Shown one piece after another: positions 48,025 through 60,177 of a stretch of 64,000 nt of DNA. Origin of the DNA: Metallyticus violacea. Lineage: Eukaryota > Arthropoda > Insecta > Mantodea > Metallyticidae. The DNA is taken from NCBI GenBank assembly GCA_030762175.1, contig CM060842.1, positions 62,972,501 to 63,036,500 of the forward strand. The letters run 5' to 3'. The translations under genes were made by a program, and so were the position numbers. The notes under the pieces are model-generated. The model was not told the origin of the DNA. It saw only the letters and a program-made list of their open reading frames with translations, and did no database searches. How positions within the stretch are numbered: position 1 is the first letter of the stretch; the number at the start of each line of letters is the position of its first letter.

Positions 48025-49345
48025 ATTATCGATTTCAGTACCATATAAATACGAGAATAAAAATGTCTCTTTTTCCGTTGGTTCCGGCTGAATTTCTCCA
48101 GTAAGCGACCCGTATATCAAATAACCTCACTGTATTAAGTCTCGGTTAATGCAGCCAGCAGTTCCGCAATTCAAAATTTACATAAAATCTTGCACTATAT
48201 ACACATTTTTGATGTTTCTGGTTTCCGGTTTATTCTGGGAGTAGAAATAGCTAGTTGTTTTAATCAATACATATATCCACTTAGGGAGTTTTATTTTATC
48301 TCGGTTTTACGGCAATGAAATGAAACTATAAGATTTCTTTTGCGATTCTTAATTAAAACAAACTATTATTTTGAAATATCCATAGCAAAACTATTACTAT
48401 AACTATTTCTGTAATTATATCACCAGTATGTAACAGATGATTAACATTTCATGATAGATAATATTTCCCAAAATAACAGTAAATTGGTGCTAAAAGATGG
48501 TCACCAGAAATGAATTATTGCTCTGTTGTAGTCTCCATCTTGTTTCAGCTTGATTCATGTCTGCCTTGTTGTTTTATATATTTGTTATTTAGAATACTTA
48601 TTTACCTACTCGTGTTTTTTCTTTTGTTTTGGGGAATTAATTATTTTATTTCTTCTTTTATCTAATTCTTCCTTTTATTTTATTCTCACACTTTTGGTAT
48701 ACCACTGCTAATAGATGTGCCATTTATTCTCTAAAAGTTCCTCTGTTGTGGTTGGTCTAAGTATGATATACATTAAACTATGTTTATTACATTTATATTA
48801 TAAGATAATTCATGTATATTTGGAATAGTTGCACTTTGTGTTTTAGTATGTCTAGCTGCACTTATGAAATAAAGTAGTCAATAACGTATGTTAAACATAA
48901 ACTAAATTTTACGTGTGTTGGAAGGTATACTCTCTTCAGCATAGCAATCCAGGAACGCTTCTGCTCTTTGTATAAAAGCAGAGCAAACGCTGGACGTCTG
49001 CAGTGATATGGTTAGTAGTAAGTTGAACGGGTTTCAGTGGAGACAAAATAAGCCGCGCACAAAATTTCCAACAGAGTGTAGTAAAAAGTTTTATATAAGG
49101 TACAAAGCTTTGCCTGGGATTGTGCTTTGTTTAGCATTGTATGCCATTTCATTTGCATTGGCAGGGCAGAGAGCTGGATCGTAAAAAGATACCTTTCCCT
49201 CCTGCAGTAAGTGTGACCCGTTCTTTGTGGTATCAAGTTAAATTTCTGTTTTAGAAATGTCTGCACATCAGTTGGTGGAATCGGGAAAATATAAAAACAT
49301 TTGAGATTTAAACTCAACTACTTTGTTAAAAGTCTGTAAATTCGT
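48025..49345. other. No recognisable gene
   Basis: AT-rich. The 101-codon minus-strand ORF at 49012-49317 has no known motif. Confidence 0.4.
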
Positions 49346-49350
49346 AAACT

Positions 49351-49368
49351 GGGGGGGGGGGGGGGGGG
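49351..49368. repeat. (G)18 homopolymer in a purine tract
   Basis: Eighteen consecutive G followed by a purine run to about 49379. It has potential to form a G-quadruplex. Confidence 0.97.
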
Positions 49369-49505
49369 AAGAAAAAAAGTTTCAACAACAGACTCTCTAA
49401 AGTATTGTTCAGTTCAATTTTTTAAATTTTATTCATGCAAGGGCTGAACGGCAATTTAATACATCATTACTAGCTCCTAGCATTTCCACTTTTACACACG
49501 GACAC

Positions 49506-49523
49506 GAAAAAAAAAAAAAAAAA
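49506..49523. repeat. A homopolymer
   Basis: A run of about 17 A. No SINE body adjoins it. Confidence 0.9.
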
Positions 49524-49839
49524 TGGTTCCCTTATATTTAGAAACGTCCATATCTCTGGTTTTTAATCCGTTCTCAAAAATCTTAAGGTACTAGCTCAGA
49601 AATCGTGTCGTTTTTGTAATATTTGAATCGATATATTTCACTTCTATAGCACATAATTGCATATGCAAGGCCTTCATTTCACTAGGCAATCGGAAATTGA
49701 TTTTGCTGACGGGAAGTTACTGCGTAACGGCTTTGCAACCTGATAAGATATGTCACTCAGGCGGAACTCGTAGTGCGTATTTTTATTTCTTTTGTTATGT
49801 ATTAGTAATATAGCGAACTCGCATCATAGTAGATGCTGG

Positions 49840-50230
49840 AAGGGCCTGCCTTGAACTGTGAGATATGCCTGAATCATTTTGAAAAGGTTTCGTGACACTC
49901 GTCCCTTGTCATTCGTGCCCCTTGTTGTGAATTGTCTTCCAGATATTTTGTTTTGGCGCCTCCGTGGATTTTATTTCAGGTACAGCAGTGATTTTATATA
50001 AATGAAGAAGAGTAACTGAGTGGCTTTATACGCACCGGCGACAGTTAAACTAATTTATTGGACTAATCGTGTTTAAGACGGAGGATATGCTTCTAATCGA
50101 TAGCCTATTTCATCAAGCTTCTCTTCTGTTAAAAGCCAGTTTTTTGGTCTCTGCTTCTTCTCAGTTAAAAGGTCTTAGGTTCGAACTTTGTTCAACATTT
50201 CCACTTCCCTATGGAGATGTCGCTTTTGTA
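49840..50230 (+). repeat. Unclassified repeat R-E, copy 3 (3' part)
   Basis: Aligns with 15180-15550: ATGCCTGAATCATTTTG, CAGATATTTTGTTTTGG, TTTTATTTCAGGTACAGCAG, GAGTGGCTTTATACGCACCGG, ACTAATCGTGTTTAAG, CTTCTCTTCTGTTAAAA and TTTCCACTTCCCTATGGAGA. The left half seen in copies 1 and 2 is absent. All three copies run in the same direction. Confidence 0.75.
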
Positions 50231-50239
50231 ATTTAAACA

Positions 50240-50984
50240 TAAAATTCTGTCCTACTGTACTATACATAAAAATCATTAATACAATTATTTGTTCTGCAGT
50301 GTATTTCACTCTCGGCATACCCCACCATTCAACACATAATAGAAAATCTAACATACAGAAATGCAAACGAAACAGTTGGCGTGATATACAGGACTAAGCA
50401 AGCTCACTTGCCTGCGTCAGTGGGACTTTAATTCTAGTTTTACTGGAACTCGCGCACCCATCAAAGATAAACAGATTTCAGATTGCATTGCGAAATGAAG
50501 GCGTTGTATTACTTTAAGCGCCTAGAGTGTGCCTAGATTTCAAATCCAAATGGAATATGTCAGCAGCGTTCAGCATTTGTTTGTGATGGGGAGTTACGAA
50601 AACTTTTACGAGTAGAAAATTCCTCCAAAATCTCATCTAGGCATCTCAAGAATTGGAAAAGATATTTACCCCAATACCAATAGCTTACTTTAGACAAAAA
50701 AATTATTCTCTCAAATACAGGGATTACTTTTATGAATCACATTCATAATACGTAAATATTCAGCATAAGCCACCAATGCGATACAGCCTCACACGTCATA
50801 CCCAATTGAATGTCAGGCAGATCTTGATGTGTGGAACAATGATCATTCCCTCCCCCCTCGCAATCTTCAACAGTACAGTCCATACCGTAAATGCTAATTA
50901 ACGTAAAATAAATGCTAAAACGTAATTTAAACAATTAAATTTCAAATACAAATTTAACTATAGTTGTTCTGAAAAAGCCCTACC
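50240..50984. other. No recognisable gene
   Basis: AT-rich. The short ORFs on both strands are without motifs. Confidence 0.4.
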
Positions 50985-51295
50985 ACTATCAATTACACCG
51001 CCACGGGTGGCCGAGGTCGTTAAGGCACGGACTCGTGAGCGGGAGGTCTGCGGTTCGAATCCCGCCAGGACCGTCCTCCCTGACTGGGGTTTTTTCCAGG
51101 TTTTCCTCAGTCTTCATAACTGGCAAATGCCGGGGAGGTACCTAAACTTAGGCCTGGGACGCTTCCTTCCTTAAAAAAAAAATCCTTTCCCAATTTATCA
51201 TTTCATTTCATGTATCATCAGTGTCCACCGCCTGTGGTGCCTCAGTAGTAAAAACGGGCGTTAAACACTACTCAAAAAAAAAAAACTATCAATTA
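50985..51295 (+). mobile_element. SINE-A, full length, with perfect 11-bp duplication
   Basis: Best copy of the family (50996-51284, 289 bp) between exact copies of ACTATCAATTA at 50985-50995 and 51285-51295. tRNA-like head: CACGGGTGGCCGAGGTCGTT with an A box and CGGTTCGAATCCCGCC as B box. Body: TTTTTTCCAGGTTTTCCTC, AATGCCGGGGAGGTACC, TTTCATTTCATGTATCATC and CACCGCCTGTGGTGCCTCAG. Tail: GGGCGTTAAACACTACTC then A12. The head looks like a class II tRNA (Leu or Ser); this parentage is inferred. Confidence 0.98.
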
Positions 51296-51299
51296 GGCC

Positions 51300-54200
51300 T
51301 GGTGTGTTAATTTAATTTGCACATATCCACATACTTACGGGTCAAAATGAGCTAAAATAAAATGTATGGATAATTCATGTGAAATGGGAAGGAAAATTAT
51401 AAACATTTACCTCACTTTTTAAATTTTAATATTTTTTTAATATTAGTACAACATTTAAAGAGAAACACTTTTACAAAATATGACATCTGCAAGTCTAATA
51501 GTTTTCATTTCATGCCATTCTTTTACGTATACCTCACCTCTTTCCCATTTCTCATCTCCATATTCACGCTGGAAGACTTAATGTCTTGTTCCTATTAGTT
51601 GGGACAGGCAAGGCACTTGACATAATCGTTTTTACCGTGGTCGCTTCTGCTTCTTTTCACCACTGGCAGAGAATACTCCAGGATCAAAGGGTTAACATGT
51701 TTAGTTCTTTATTCAAAATTATAGGATTGAAACTCTCTTTGTTAGCCCGCCCAGTGATCATGGTATTGTGAAGGTTTGTACGGTTTTTATTCTTAGTTTA
51801 GTATCGTTTCAAATTCCTGATTCGTTTGTTTGGTATAGTAGGAAAGTTTATGAAGTTATGATAAGGAGACTAACGCTCTTTTTGAAGTCTTTAAATAAAG
51901 TTTTTGTAAATGTTTAGCTAGATAATTAATTTGATTTTTGAAGTTAACATAAAGATATTTAATATGTGTTGACCAACATTTTAAACTTTAAATTATGTTT
52001 CTGTATACATAATTGTAAACGAGCAAATTTTAAGTCTTCTTTGCAAGTTAACTAAGCTTTATTCATTGTGGAGTAAATCAAAATATTGGATAAATGTGTT
52101 CCCCAATATTTGAAACTTACCTTTACCCGAGATATTCTGGGAGTTTTCTCACTAGCATACTTGCAACTCTGATCTAGGCATCAGAAAGAGGGTGCTGAAT
52201 TGAATATTATAAAGAATTGGCAATAGAAATGGAGGGCAATTGCAATGTTAAATTTCGGCAAAGCTACATATTTTATTAAACTTGTCTTTATAAATGTATC
52301 GGTAACTCATTTTAAATCTCATATCTTGTCAAATACAATAGTTTGTAAAACAGAATTATTAATTTATAATGTATGTAGAAAAAATATAAGCAGTTGTCAA
52401 AATTCGTGCTCCAAGGTAAAGAAATGTGGAAAAGAAAATAATTTTATGTCTCGAGTTGTCGCACATCCGGCATTCTTACATGTCCCGCGCGCGATTGTAT
52501 TTGGGGCATCTAGCAAATGCGTGTTCCAAATATAATTTAACGAAATTATTTTTATGGAAGTACTTCTAACTGGAACATTTTTGTCAGAAAGAGAGAGAGA
52601 GAGAAATGATATAATTATTTTGATTTAGGTGATTTATGTCCCTATTGAATGAAATGTGACATATCACCTATATATCAACGGTATAAACATTGACAGGCCT
52701 ATCATTAGTTTTTTTTTTTGTTTTTTTTTTTTTTTTGGATTACTTCAAAATTTATACAAATATATGATACATTTATCCCTTAGAACAAAAATACTAATGG
52801 ACTTGTAGAAAAAGGTCTTCATATAATCCTATATCTATCAGCAATATTTATGTATAGTATTTTTCAAGGCAATAGAAATTTCAAAGGTTGTGTAACAAAC
52901 AGTCAGTTACCAAACCGAAACAATAAATACACACTAGCTGGGTGTAACTAAGGGGGTATGCGGGAGTGAAGTTATTTGGGTCTCTTAATAAATAAGGTTC
53001 TTTTTTGTTCGAATTGGAATGTATCTATTGTATAATGTAAGACCTTATATTAAAGAAACTAGCCAAGTAGAGTGTTAAAACAACAGCTGTACTTCCCTGA
53101 CTTGCAGTGTAACGTTTGTAGCAACTTTCCAGCGAGTATCCGAAATTACCGACCATTCTCATAATTTTCTCTACAGTCAAAGGTTTTTATGAGCCTCATT
53201 TCAAGTGTTGTTTAGAAAGAAAACAAGAACGACTCTAACTGAAAAGCGCGAGTTGCAGCTGTCAGGGGTACAGCACTTTTGTTTGAGAGACGAGCTAAAA
53301 CGGATGCAGAAAGCAATTTCAAATGGACCCCAGATGCGTTCCTCTGGTTTGTAAGATGTCTAGACCCTTTGGAGCGGCTGTACACATGATGCAAGTACTA
53401 AATAATGTAGAACAGTGCCGCGGGAAGCTGCAAGGGGAGGGTAATTTCGGTACTCAGCCCTTTAACGAGAGTTTGCAGTGTTACTGAAATGTGGTGACTC
53501 GATTTAATGGTACCTAGTGATTTCATTCTTCTTTTCCTCTATACCATATTACTCCTTTTTGGGGACCATTCACACACATTCGGAAATATTGAGAAGCAAA
53601 GCTAAAATAAAAATAAGAAGGAAATGATAAAACTATAATAAACAATGTATAAAAATTATGGAAATAAAAGTAAACTGCAGAAGGAAGGCTTCCTTTCCCA
53701 TTGATGTACACGCTTTATTCTTTTCATGTCAAAAACAGCTAAAGTCTCGTTCTCTAAAGGAAGTGTTGTTTCAATCTTGTAATTGTAAGAAATCGAATAA
53801 CATTTCGTCTTCCTTGCGGTTGACAAGCGTAGGGCTAACCATGGAATTCAATAGTTTTCTTTTCTCTCGGAGTGTTTAGCCTATGGGCGAGCACGCAGCT
53901 TGTTAGCCGTGTCTCGGTGATTAGTGGGAAAGCAAAACAATAAAACAAATCAACCATGCAACACTAAAAACCAATTTAAAGGACACATTATTTACCAAAT
54001 TATCAAATGAAGTGACGAAATTGCCCGCTTTCACTCTTCACATATTGTGGCATAGACTGAACTCCTCCATTTTCCTGAAATGTATTACAGATTATGAGCC
54101 TCTGGAGCGTCCACACCTGGGAATCTGCTTGAAACAGTTTTTGAACTTCACGAGCTGAGTTTAAAACACACACATATATATATATTGTCGAATTAAGAAA

Positions 54201-54990
54201 CGACCAACACAACAAACCCCGGGAACAGCTGCGCTATGAGTCAACAAGGTTAACAAGCATTAAGCAGGCTTGCTACCACCACCTCCAAGGAGCGGCAAAT
54301 GAGTAGGGGTTCGCTTCCAGGAAAATATCACTGATCGCACTGTATGAGACAATCACTGCACACGATCTGTACAAAAATAACAGCATTTTTTTTTTTATTT
54401 TAAATTTGCTTACCTGCATAATACTGAACTTTGGCCTCCTTGTAGTAACCTCCACCTTGAAATGTGTACAGATGTTCACTGTGTACTCATTTTGTTGCCC
54501 GATACACATCTAGACGGTAGATAGTTCAGTCAATACGCACATTGTAGCAAGTCTTGTCAAAAGAGCGGTTATGGAGTTCTGCTTACAACGGCGTTTTAGC
54601 TTCTGAAAGCAGTCCATGATACACCTTTTTGGAGATTACGCGAACTTCTGTCTGTTAATTTTGTTTTTGCTACTCAACTGGGATGAATTATTGTTCTTGC
54701 TTCGTGGGTTTCAGCTCTGGAAATAAAATTCTACAGATGCTGAGTCAGGGGCGAATGTAGGCTGAGGAAGAAAGTCGCGATCAAGCAATGATGAATGCAT
54801 TGGTTCGTTACCGTATAGCAGGATCCATGACTACTCTCATCACAGTCCAGACCCCTTCCTTGTCACGTTTTCTCAGAGAGGTCGGAATACATCATGAAAT
54901 ACTAGCCATCCATAATTTGACCCTCCAGCAGAATCTTTGATGAATAACAATCTGAACGTGAAAGAAAATCTTAAACAGTAGTTTAATCTG
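51300..54990. other. No recognisable gene; a few low-complexity runs
   Basis: AT-rich interval. Contains a short GA run (52590-52603), a T-rich tract (52710-52737) and an ACACACATATATATAT run (54168-54184). ORFs of 60-96 codons show no known motif. Confidence 0.45.
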
Positions 54991-55079
54991 ATCCCCTCCC
55001 CCGTTAAGTCTTAGTCCAGATTTTCCAATGCATTGTGATTATACTTTCACTTCAACTTGTAACTATAGACCCATATTTT

Positions 55080-55500
55080 GTCATAAGTGATTCTATTCAT
55101 AAAGGCGTTCCAAAAACTGCTGAAACATACGATGAGGTTGTCTTTCTGTTTTGGGGCAAAATGTACTGCAACATGAAACATGCAAGCGTTTCTGTCATAA
55201 TTTCACGACATGATTTTATAGAATTATTTGATTTTTCTGCAATTTCCCAAACGGTCAGGCGTCGATTTTCACAGATTTCATTAATTATGGCCGCATGAAG
55301 ATCGCCAGTTGACGTTGATGAGCATCGGGGTCATCAACTAAGGACTCTCGATCACTTTTAAACTGCTTATACCCCTCATAGCATTGAAATACAGCTTAAA
55401 CAATTCTCTACACAATCTTCTTTCATCATCTGACGAGTCTGGGTAAAGGATTTAAGAAGTTGTAGCCAAAAGCTAATGTTCATTTTCTGTTCATGATCAG
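55080..55500 (-). pseudogene. mariner transposase N-terminal remnant (M4)
   Basis: The minus strand gives, across frames, KSFTQTRQMMKED, then YKQFKSDRESLVDDP, then AAIINEICENRRLTVWEIAE and REIMTETLACFM, then YILPQNRKTTS. These are the two helix-turn-helix halves of a mariner DNA-binding domain: the family has YKRFKDGRESxEDDPRSGRP, then a xxxENRRLTIREIAE helix and an HTH ending in a conserved L. No catalytic DETW, HDN or SPDL blocks were found further left. At least two frameshifts. Confidence 0.8.
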
Positions 55501-55509
55501 AATGCTTGC

Positions 55510-56945
55510 AACAGCAGCAAAGAAAGTAGTGTGGAACTGGAATCAAATAAGATCATTTTGGGAGACGTCACGTCAAGGTCAGGCTAATCTTTTCCACAAA
55601 CTGAATTTTGCTATGGCTGTTCTTTTGTGCATACTTTTGAAAAATCGGATAGATATCTTATAAGAGATCTCGTATTATCTTGTAGGAGAATGCAGTTCCT
55701 GATATTTCTGTATTTCTTCTATTATTGGCTTTACTTGGAGTTGTTTATTGATTTGTTCACTTTTCAGCCGATCTCTTCTTGCGATTTCCTTTATCTGCCT
55801 TAGAAACCTCATTTCGCTTGTTTCTGTTCATGTTGCTGATTTAGTATTCAGCTCTCATTGCAATATTTTAACTCTGCATAGATAGAATATTATGCATTTT
55901 AATTAATATTTCGCTTCTCGAGGTTTTCCCTTAATATTTTTTTATACAGCCGTTGAGTCTATTGTATTTCCGAATATTTTCCTCTAAACCTCATTCGTTT
56001 GATTAATTCATAGTGTACATCCCAGATATTTAAGTAATATCACTTACTCTATCATTTTCGAATTAATTACACTTTAGCTCTCCTTAAGTTTTTACCCTCC
56101 ATGAATGCAAATGAAATATTTCAATGATGCCAAAGTTCAGAGAACACTGCAAGCTGAGAACTTGAAAGTAATACAAATTTAATTTGCAAGTACCTAGGAC
56201 ATATCCGTAATCAATTGAAACAACGGAGATTACAGGTTCGAATCCAGTTGGTTATTCTAGAATTGGCATAGGACATTAATTGAGGCATAACGGAGGTAAA
56301 ATATGATAGATTAAAATGTGAGAATAGTCCAAATATTAACACAATTAATGGAAAAAAACTCTGTTGTATGTGTAAATATATTAGATTTTGTAAATGTTAA
56401 TCACATATACTTTCTATATTATGTATAAGTAGTGATAAAGTTTGCAATTTTATTGAAATAATATTCCATTGATTAAAATGTAAGGATGTTAAATTTCTTT
56501 GTGCTCGATATATAGAGGTAATTTGCCCTCTTGATGTGTTTCTCTGAAGTAGAATAGTATATTTACAGAGAATGTTTAATTTTCTACTTTAGCAAATCAT
56601 AATTTAAAGAGTGTGACCAAGGCTGATAAAAACTTATATACACTCAACGCATTTTATTGGTGGAACAGGAAGTGACTCTCAAAGTCTCAAAAGTTCAATT
56701 AGGTTGGGAAAATATCAATTTAAATAATTCATTATTCCTCTAGAAATAGAGAATGAGTACATAATTCTCTACCTGAGACTAATAATAACAAATAATAATC
56801 ATAATTTTCACAGGTTTCATTTTTGCGAAAACATTTAATTTACAATCGTTTTGTTAGCTTTATGCGTAATGTGCACATGACACTAATTTGTCACTTCCGG
56901 TTCTCGCCCATGAGGAGTGTGGAAGTTGAGACATGTTCACTTTCA
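55510..56945. other. No recognisable gene
   Basis: AT-rich. A B-box-like CAGGTTCGAATCCAG near 56233 is isolated, without a matching A box, so it is a possible SINE relic only. Confidence 0.35.
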
Positions 56946-56956
56946 TCTACAGCAAA

Positions 56957-57182
56957 ATGGAGGTGGCACACAACGAATATGTTATTTTGAAGTTCAGTTT
57001 TCGTCTCAATAAATCTTCAGCTGAGGCCTATGCAATGTTACGAGAGACATAGGGAACTTTATTTCTTCCCTACAGTACAGCTAGAAGATTATTTAAAACG
57101 TTTAAAGATAGGAGCCATTCGATTTCAAAGGAGGGTGGAACCACACGCTCCGGTATGTACTTTAACAGAAGACAGGATCGTT
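56957..57182 (+). pseudogene. mariner transposase N-terminal remnant (M5)
   Basis: Starts at the ATG 56957-56959 with the leader ACAGCAAAATGG shared with the copy at 2790-3677. It reads MEVAHNEYVILKFSFRLNK, SSAEAYAMLRET, a stop, then LPYSTARRLFKTFKDRSHSIS and GTTRSGMY, that is, the first helix-turn-helix of a mariner transposase. Similarity stops near 57182, and shortly after it LINE sequence begins. A C-terminal mariner piece in the same orientation lies beyond the LINE at 58935. Confidence 0.82.
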
Positions 57183-57224
57183 GAACACTCCCAGAAATTC
57201 TGAAAAGTTCTCTGGGTGCCAACC

Positions 57225-58915
57225 ACGCGAATTCGATCGTCGTTGTACGTCGACGACTTTGCGATCTTTCTTTATTCTCAGCGTACCTTTCTTTTGGAAC
57301 GCCGCCTCTAATGCTAGCTGGATCTTCTCTATGCTTGCAGTGTCAAACACGGCTTCCGTTTTCTGCTGAGAAGACCACCTGCATGGATTCTGGCGCTGCA
57401 AAGAGTATACCTCGCCTTTTCTCTATCTTGGCCAGGTCCTCTTAATCTTTCGCACACGAAGTAAATTTCTTTGACTTGGTTTTTGATAGGAAATGATGCT
57501 GGTCATCTCAATTAACACAAGTGAACCTTCTTTATCTTTTACATGTTATAAGTCACATCTTTGCAATAGACTGGACGGTGCTTCTGTACTTCTACTGTTG
57601 TACATTCCAGTATGGCTATATTGTGTATGGCTCTGCGTAATTCATCGCCTTAACCCCTTTAATCATGGGGAATTCGTATCGCGATATGACCGTTTTCTAC
57701 AAGTCCTCTGTCCAGCCATTGCGCTAAGCTGGGGAAACTTGCTGTCCCCTTGACTTTAAACAGAGAGCCGCATTCATCTTAGGCGTACGTCTTGTACTAA
57801 ATCTTTGACCTCAGCTTGCTTTATTCATCGATATTTTAGCGTGATACTCTCTTCGTTTGAGAGATGCAATTTTATCTACACCATCGGCTCGAAAACTAAC
57901 ACAGGTGTTGGATGTGCCTTCGTTTTTAATGTATCTAGTTTTACTTTTGTTTTTTCGCTCTGCGACATCTATTTTTATGGCGGAACTTTATCGAGCGCTT
58001 TTATTTGTATCAGAACAGCGGCTGGGACACTCGGTAATTTGTTCTCATTCCCTGAGTGCTCTGTTGAGCTTTCGCAAGCTGTACAATCCCATTCTCTTTA
58101 ACAGAAAATCCAGGACTCGGTGTTTGCGCCAGTTAACGCGGGCGTCAGCATAACACTGCTTTGGGTTCCTGGTCATATGGGAATTCAGGACAACGAGGCC
58201 GCAGATGTCGTAGCGAAATCAGCTCTTTTAGATCCTGCCACAACCCGACAACCTTTTTTCTCAAGGGATTTTATGCCTTTTTACTAGAGCCTCTCGAGAT
58301 GACACGAAGAATGGAATTTGCTCCGACAGAAACTTTGGGGAATAAAATCTGTCCCTATTACTCGGTTAACCTCTTCTCGTCTTGCTCGGCGAGAAAACGT
58401 GTTTTAGCTCCGTTTGCGGATTGCGCATTGATGTTTTAGTCACCGTCACTTTTTTAAAGGTGAATCTGTTCCAGCGAGCCTAAATTATGGCCACCCTTAT
58501 ACAGTGCGTCACTTTTAATTGAATGTCGCCATATAGCGCCTTTCAGAGCGTCCCAAGGTTTTCCTCTCTCTCTAGAGGATGTTCTTGCTGAGAGGTAATT
58601 GCTGTCGAGCGACTTTTCATTTTTATAAATCTTGTGGTTTATGGACCAAACTGTGATCACTTTATACGTGATAATAGCCTTTTTAGCCCTTTTTAACCTC
58701 ATTTTGTTTACGACTATCGCTGTTGTATTTTACAGTATGTTGTTTCGAATTTTTGCCCCAGCTATTTGTTAATGAGAAATCTAATTGTCATGGCCAACCT
58801 GCTGTTTTTTCTGCGCAGTATTTCAGTATAAATACTTTTAATTAATTACACTTTATTATTAGCACAGTTTTAACGCTAATGACTGAAGTAGTTTTGAGTC
58901 CTAAAACAACAACTG
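57225..58915 (+). pseudogene. Decayed non-LTR retrotransposon with RT, RNase H and C-terminal parts
   Basis: A 5'-truncated LINE in several frames. Reverse transcriptase: YVDDFAIFLYSQRTFLLERR (catalytic YVDD at 57246-57257), then a stretch with KHGFRF, then SLSWPGPLNLSHTKYISLTW. RNase H: IYTIGSKTNTGVGCAFV near 57874 (the catalytic Asp of TDGSK is Ile), AELYRALL near 57980, ICSHSLSALLSFRKLYNP (the second Asp is His) and WVPGHMGIQDNEAADVVAKS at 58162. C-terminal part: RLARRENVF, SHRHFFKGESVPA, HPYTVRHF and ECRHIAPF-like blocks at 58378-58560. The tail ends with TTTTAACGCTAATGACTGAAG near 58870. RT plus RNase H points to the Jockey/I/R1-like group, with the clade uncertain. Inactive. Confidence 0.88.
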
Positions 58916-58934
58916 GAACTAGTCAATACTACAG

Positions 58935-59320
58935 AGCTGCCCAGAAAATTCTGCAAGGCCATATCACATGCAAAAGAAGCAGCATGCTGGATGCTACATC
59001 ACGATAGTGCAGAGTCTCACATCGCAAATGCTGTTGCTAAATATCTCAGAAATTCTATGCGAAGTGTGTCCCTCATCCTCCCTACTACCCAGATTTAGCC
59101 CTTGAGATTTTTTACTTTTTCCCAAAAGAAGAAACACATTCGTGAGTAACAGTATCCATCATCAGAAGCAGTGGTGAAGGTTGTGTAGGGGATTCTGAAG
59201 GACCTGTTAAAAAGGGTATAGATGTAAAAACTGTCAGAAACGCTGAGACAGTTGCATTGCATCCAACGGGAAGTTTGAGAAAAATGTTCCAAATTATGAG
59301 GAAGAATAAAAGTGTATTTT
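58935..59320 (+). pseudogene. mariner transposase C-terminal remnant (M6)
   Basis: In shifting frames: WMLHHDSAESHIANAVAKYL (second catalytic aspartate kept in HHD), PHPPYYPDLALEIFYFFPK (third aspartate position changed to Ile), then SSEAVVKVV and a stop, and a tail to about 59310. The similar words LHHD, SSEAVVK and PYxPDL in the copy at 2790-3677 suggest the same subfamily. The DETW region expected before it is absent. It begins within about 20 bp of the LINE tail. Confidence 0.82.
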
Positions 59321-59329
59321 CAAAAAATA

Positions 59330-59640
59330 AGATAATTCTTTATTTAATCTATCTTCTATGTTGCTCTCTAATAAGCATTTCAATTTTACTGAACTTTCCT
59401 CGAGATTAGAGTTTCTCCAATTTTTTGTTCGCAGCGTATTGTATTTTAATCTGTCTAATCTCAGTTATCACCAATTTACACCGATTAAAAAATGAGTCCT
59501 CGCCAGATTCTACGTGTCGATCGTAGAACTTCAGGGGCTCTCCTAAACGCTGTATTCACAAGGGAATGCAGCGAGTGCACACTGCAGTGGACTCTGTCTG
59601 TAAAAGTAATGGTCACAACCACAAGCATCTGGAAAGAGAT
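59330..59640. other. No recognisable gene
   Basis: AT-rich. The 60-codon ORF at 59492 is without a motif. Confidence 0.4.
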
Positions 59641-59648
59641 CGTTAGGG

Positions 59649-59722
59649 TAGAGAGCGGTAGCCGAGTGGTATAGAAGGCATTGCTCTTCTTCGTAAGCTC
59701 CTGAGTTCAAATCCCACACATT
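59649..59722 (+). mobile_element. tRNA-derived sequence (SINE head or tRNA relic)
   Basis: CGGTAGCCGAGTGGTATAG then AAGGC (A box) and GAGTTCAAATCCCAC (B box) have class-II tRNA spacing. The acceptor ends do not pair and a T6 run follows, so it is not a functional tRNA. It may be the head of a further SINE type. Confidence 0.55.
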
Positions 59723-59729
59723 TTTTACT

Positions 59730-60133
59730 GTTTGTTTTTATAATTGTATAAGTAGAACATTATGTTGCCTTAATGTCATATTATATTTTAACGTATCATT
59801 TGAGTTTTATGACGTTGCCTATGCCGATACAAAAACATAATCACAAACTAACGTTTTGTTTATAAATAGTCAAATAAATACATTAATAGAAAAATTTATC
59901 TTTTAAAGTGAATACACATAGAAATAAATACCATGTATGAACCCACAGCATGTATAGCTGCCCTCAATCTTCAGGGCATAGGTGATAGATTTCTACAATA
60001 GTGTGAACGAGAGGCTACAACATCCCAGACTTCTTGAATTTATGCCCATCTTTTGACTTGCATGAGCAGGGAATGTTTGCAGCATTTAGATAGAACAAAT
60101 ACTAATGGAATACATATATATTGATGTGTATAT

Positions 60134-60177
<44 letters not shown>

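Noticed and set aside
59649..59722. Functional tRNA gene
   Set aside because: A and B boxes are present, but the acceptor ends do not pair. The same applies to the SINE-B heads, where the acceptor stem survives but the anticodon stem is mismatched.
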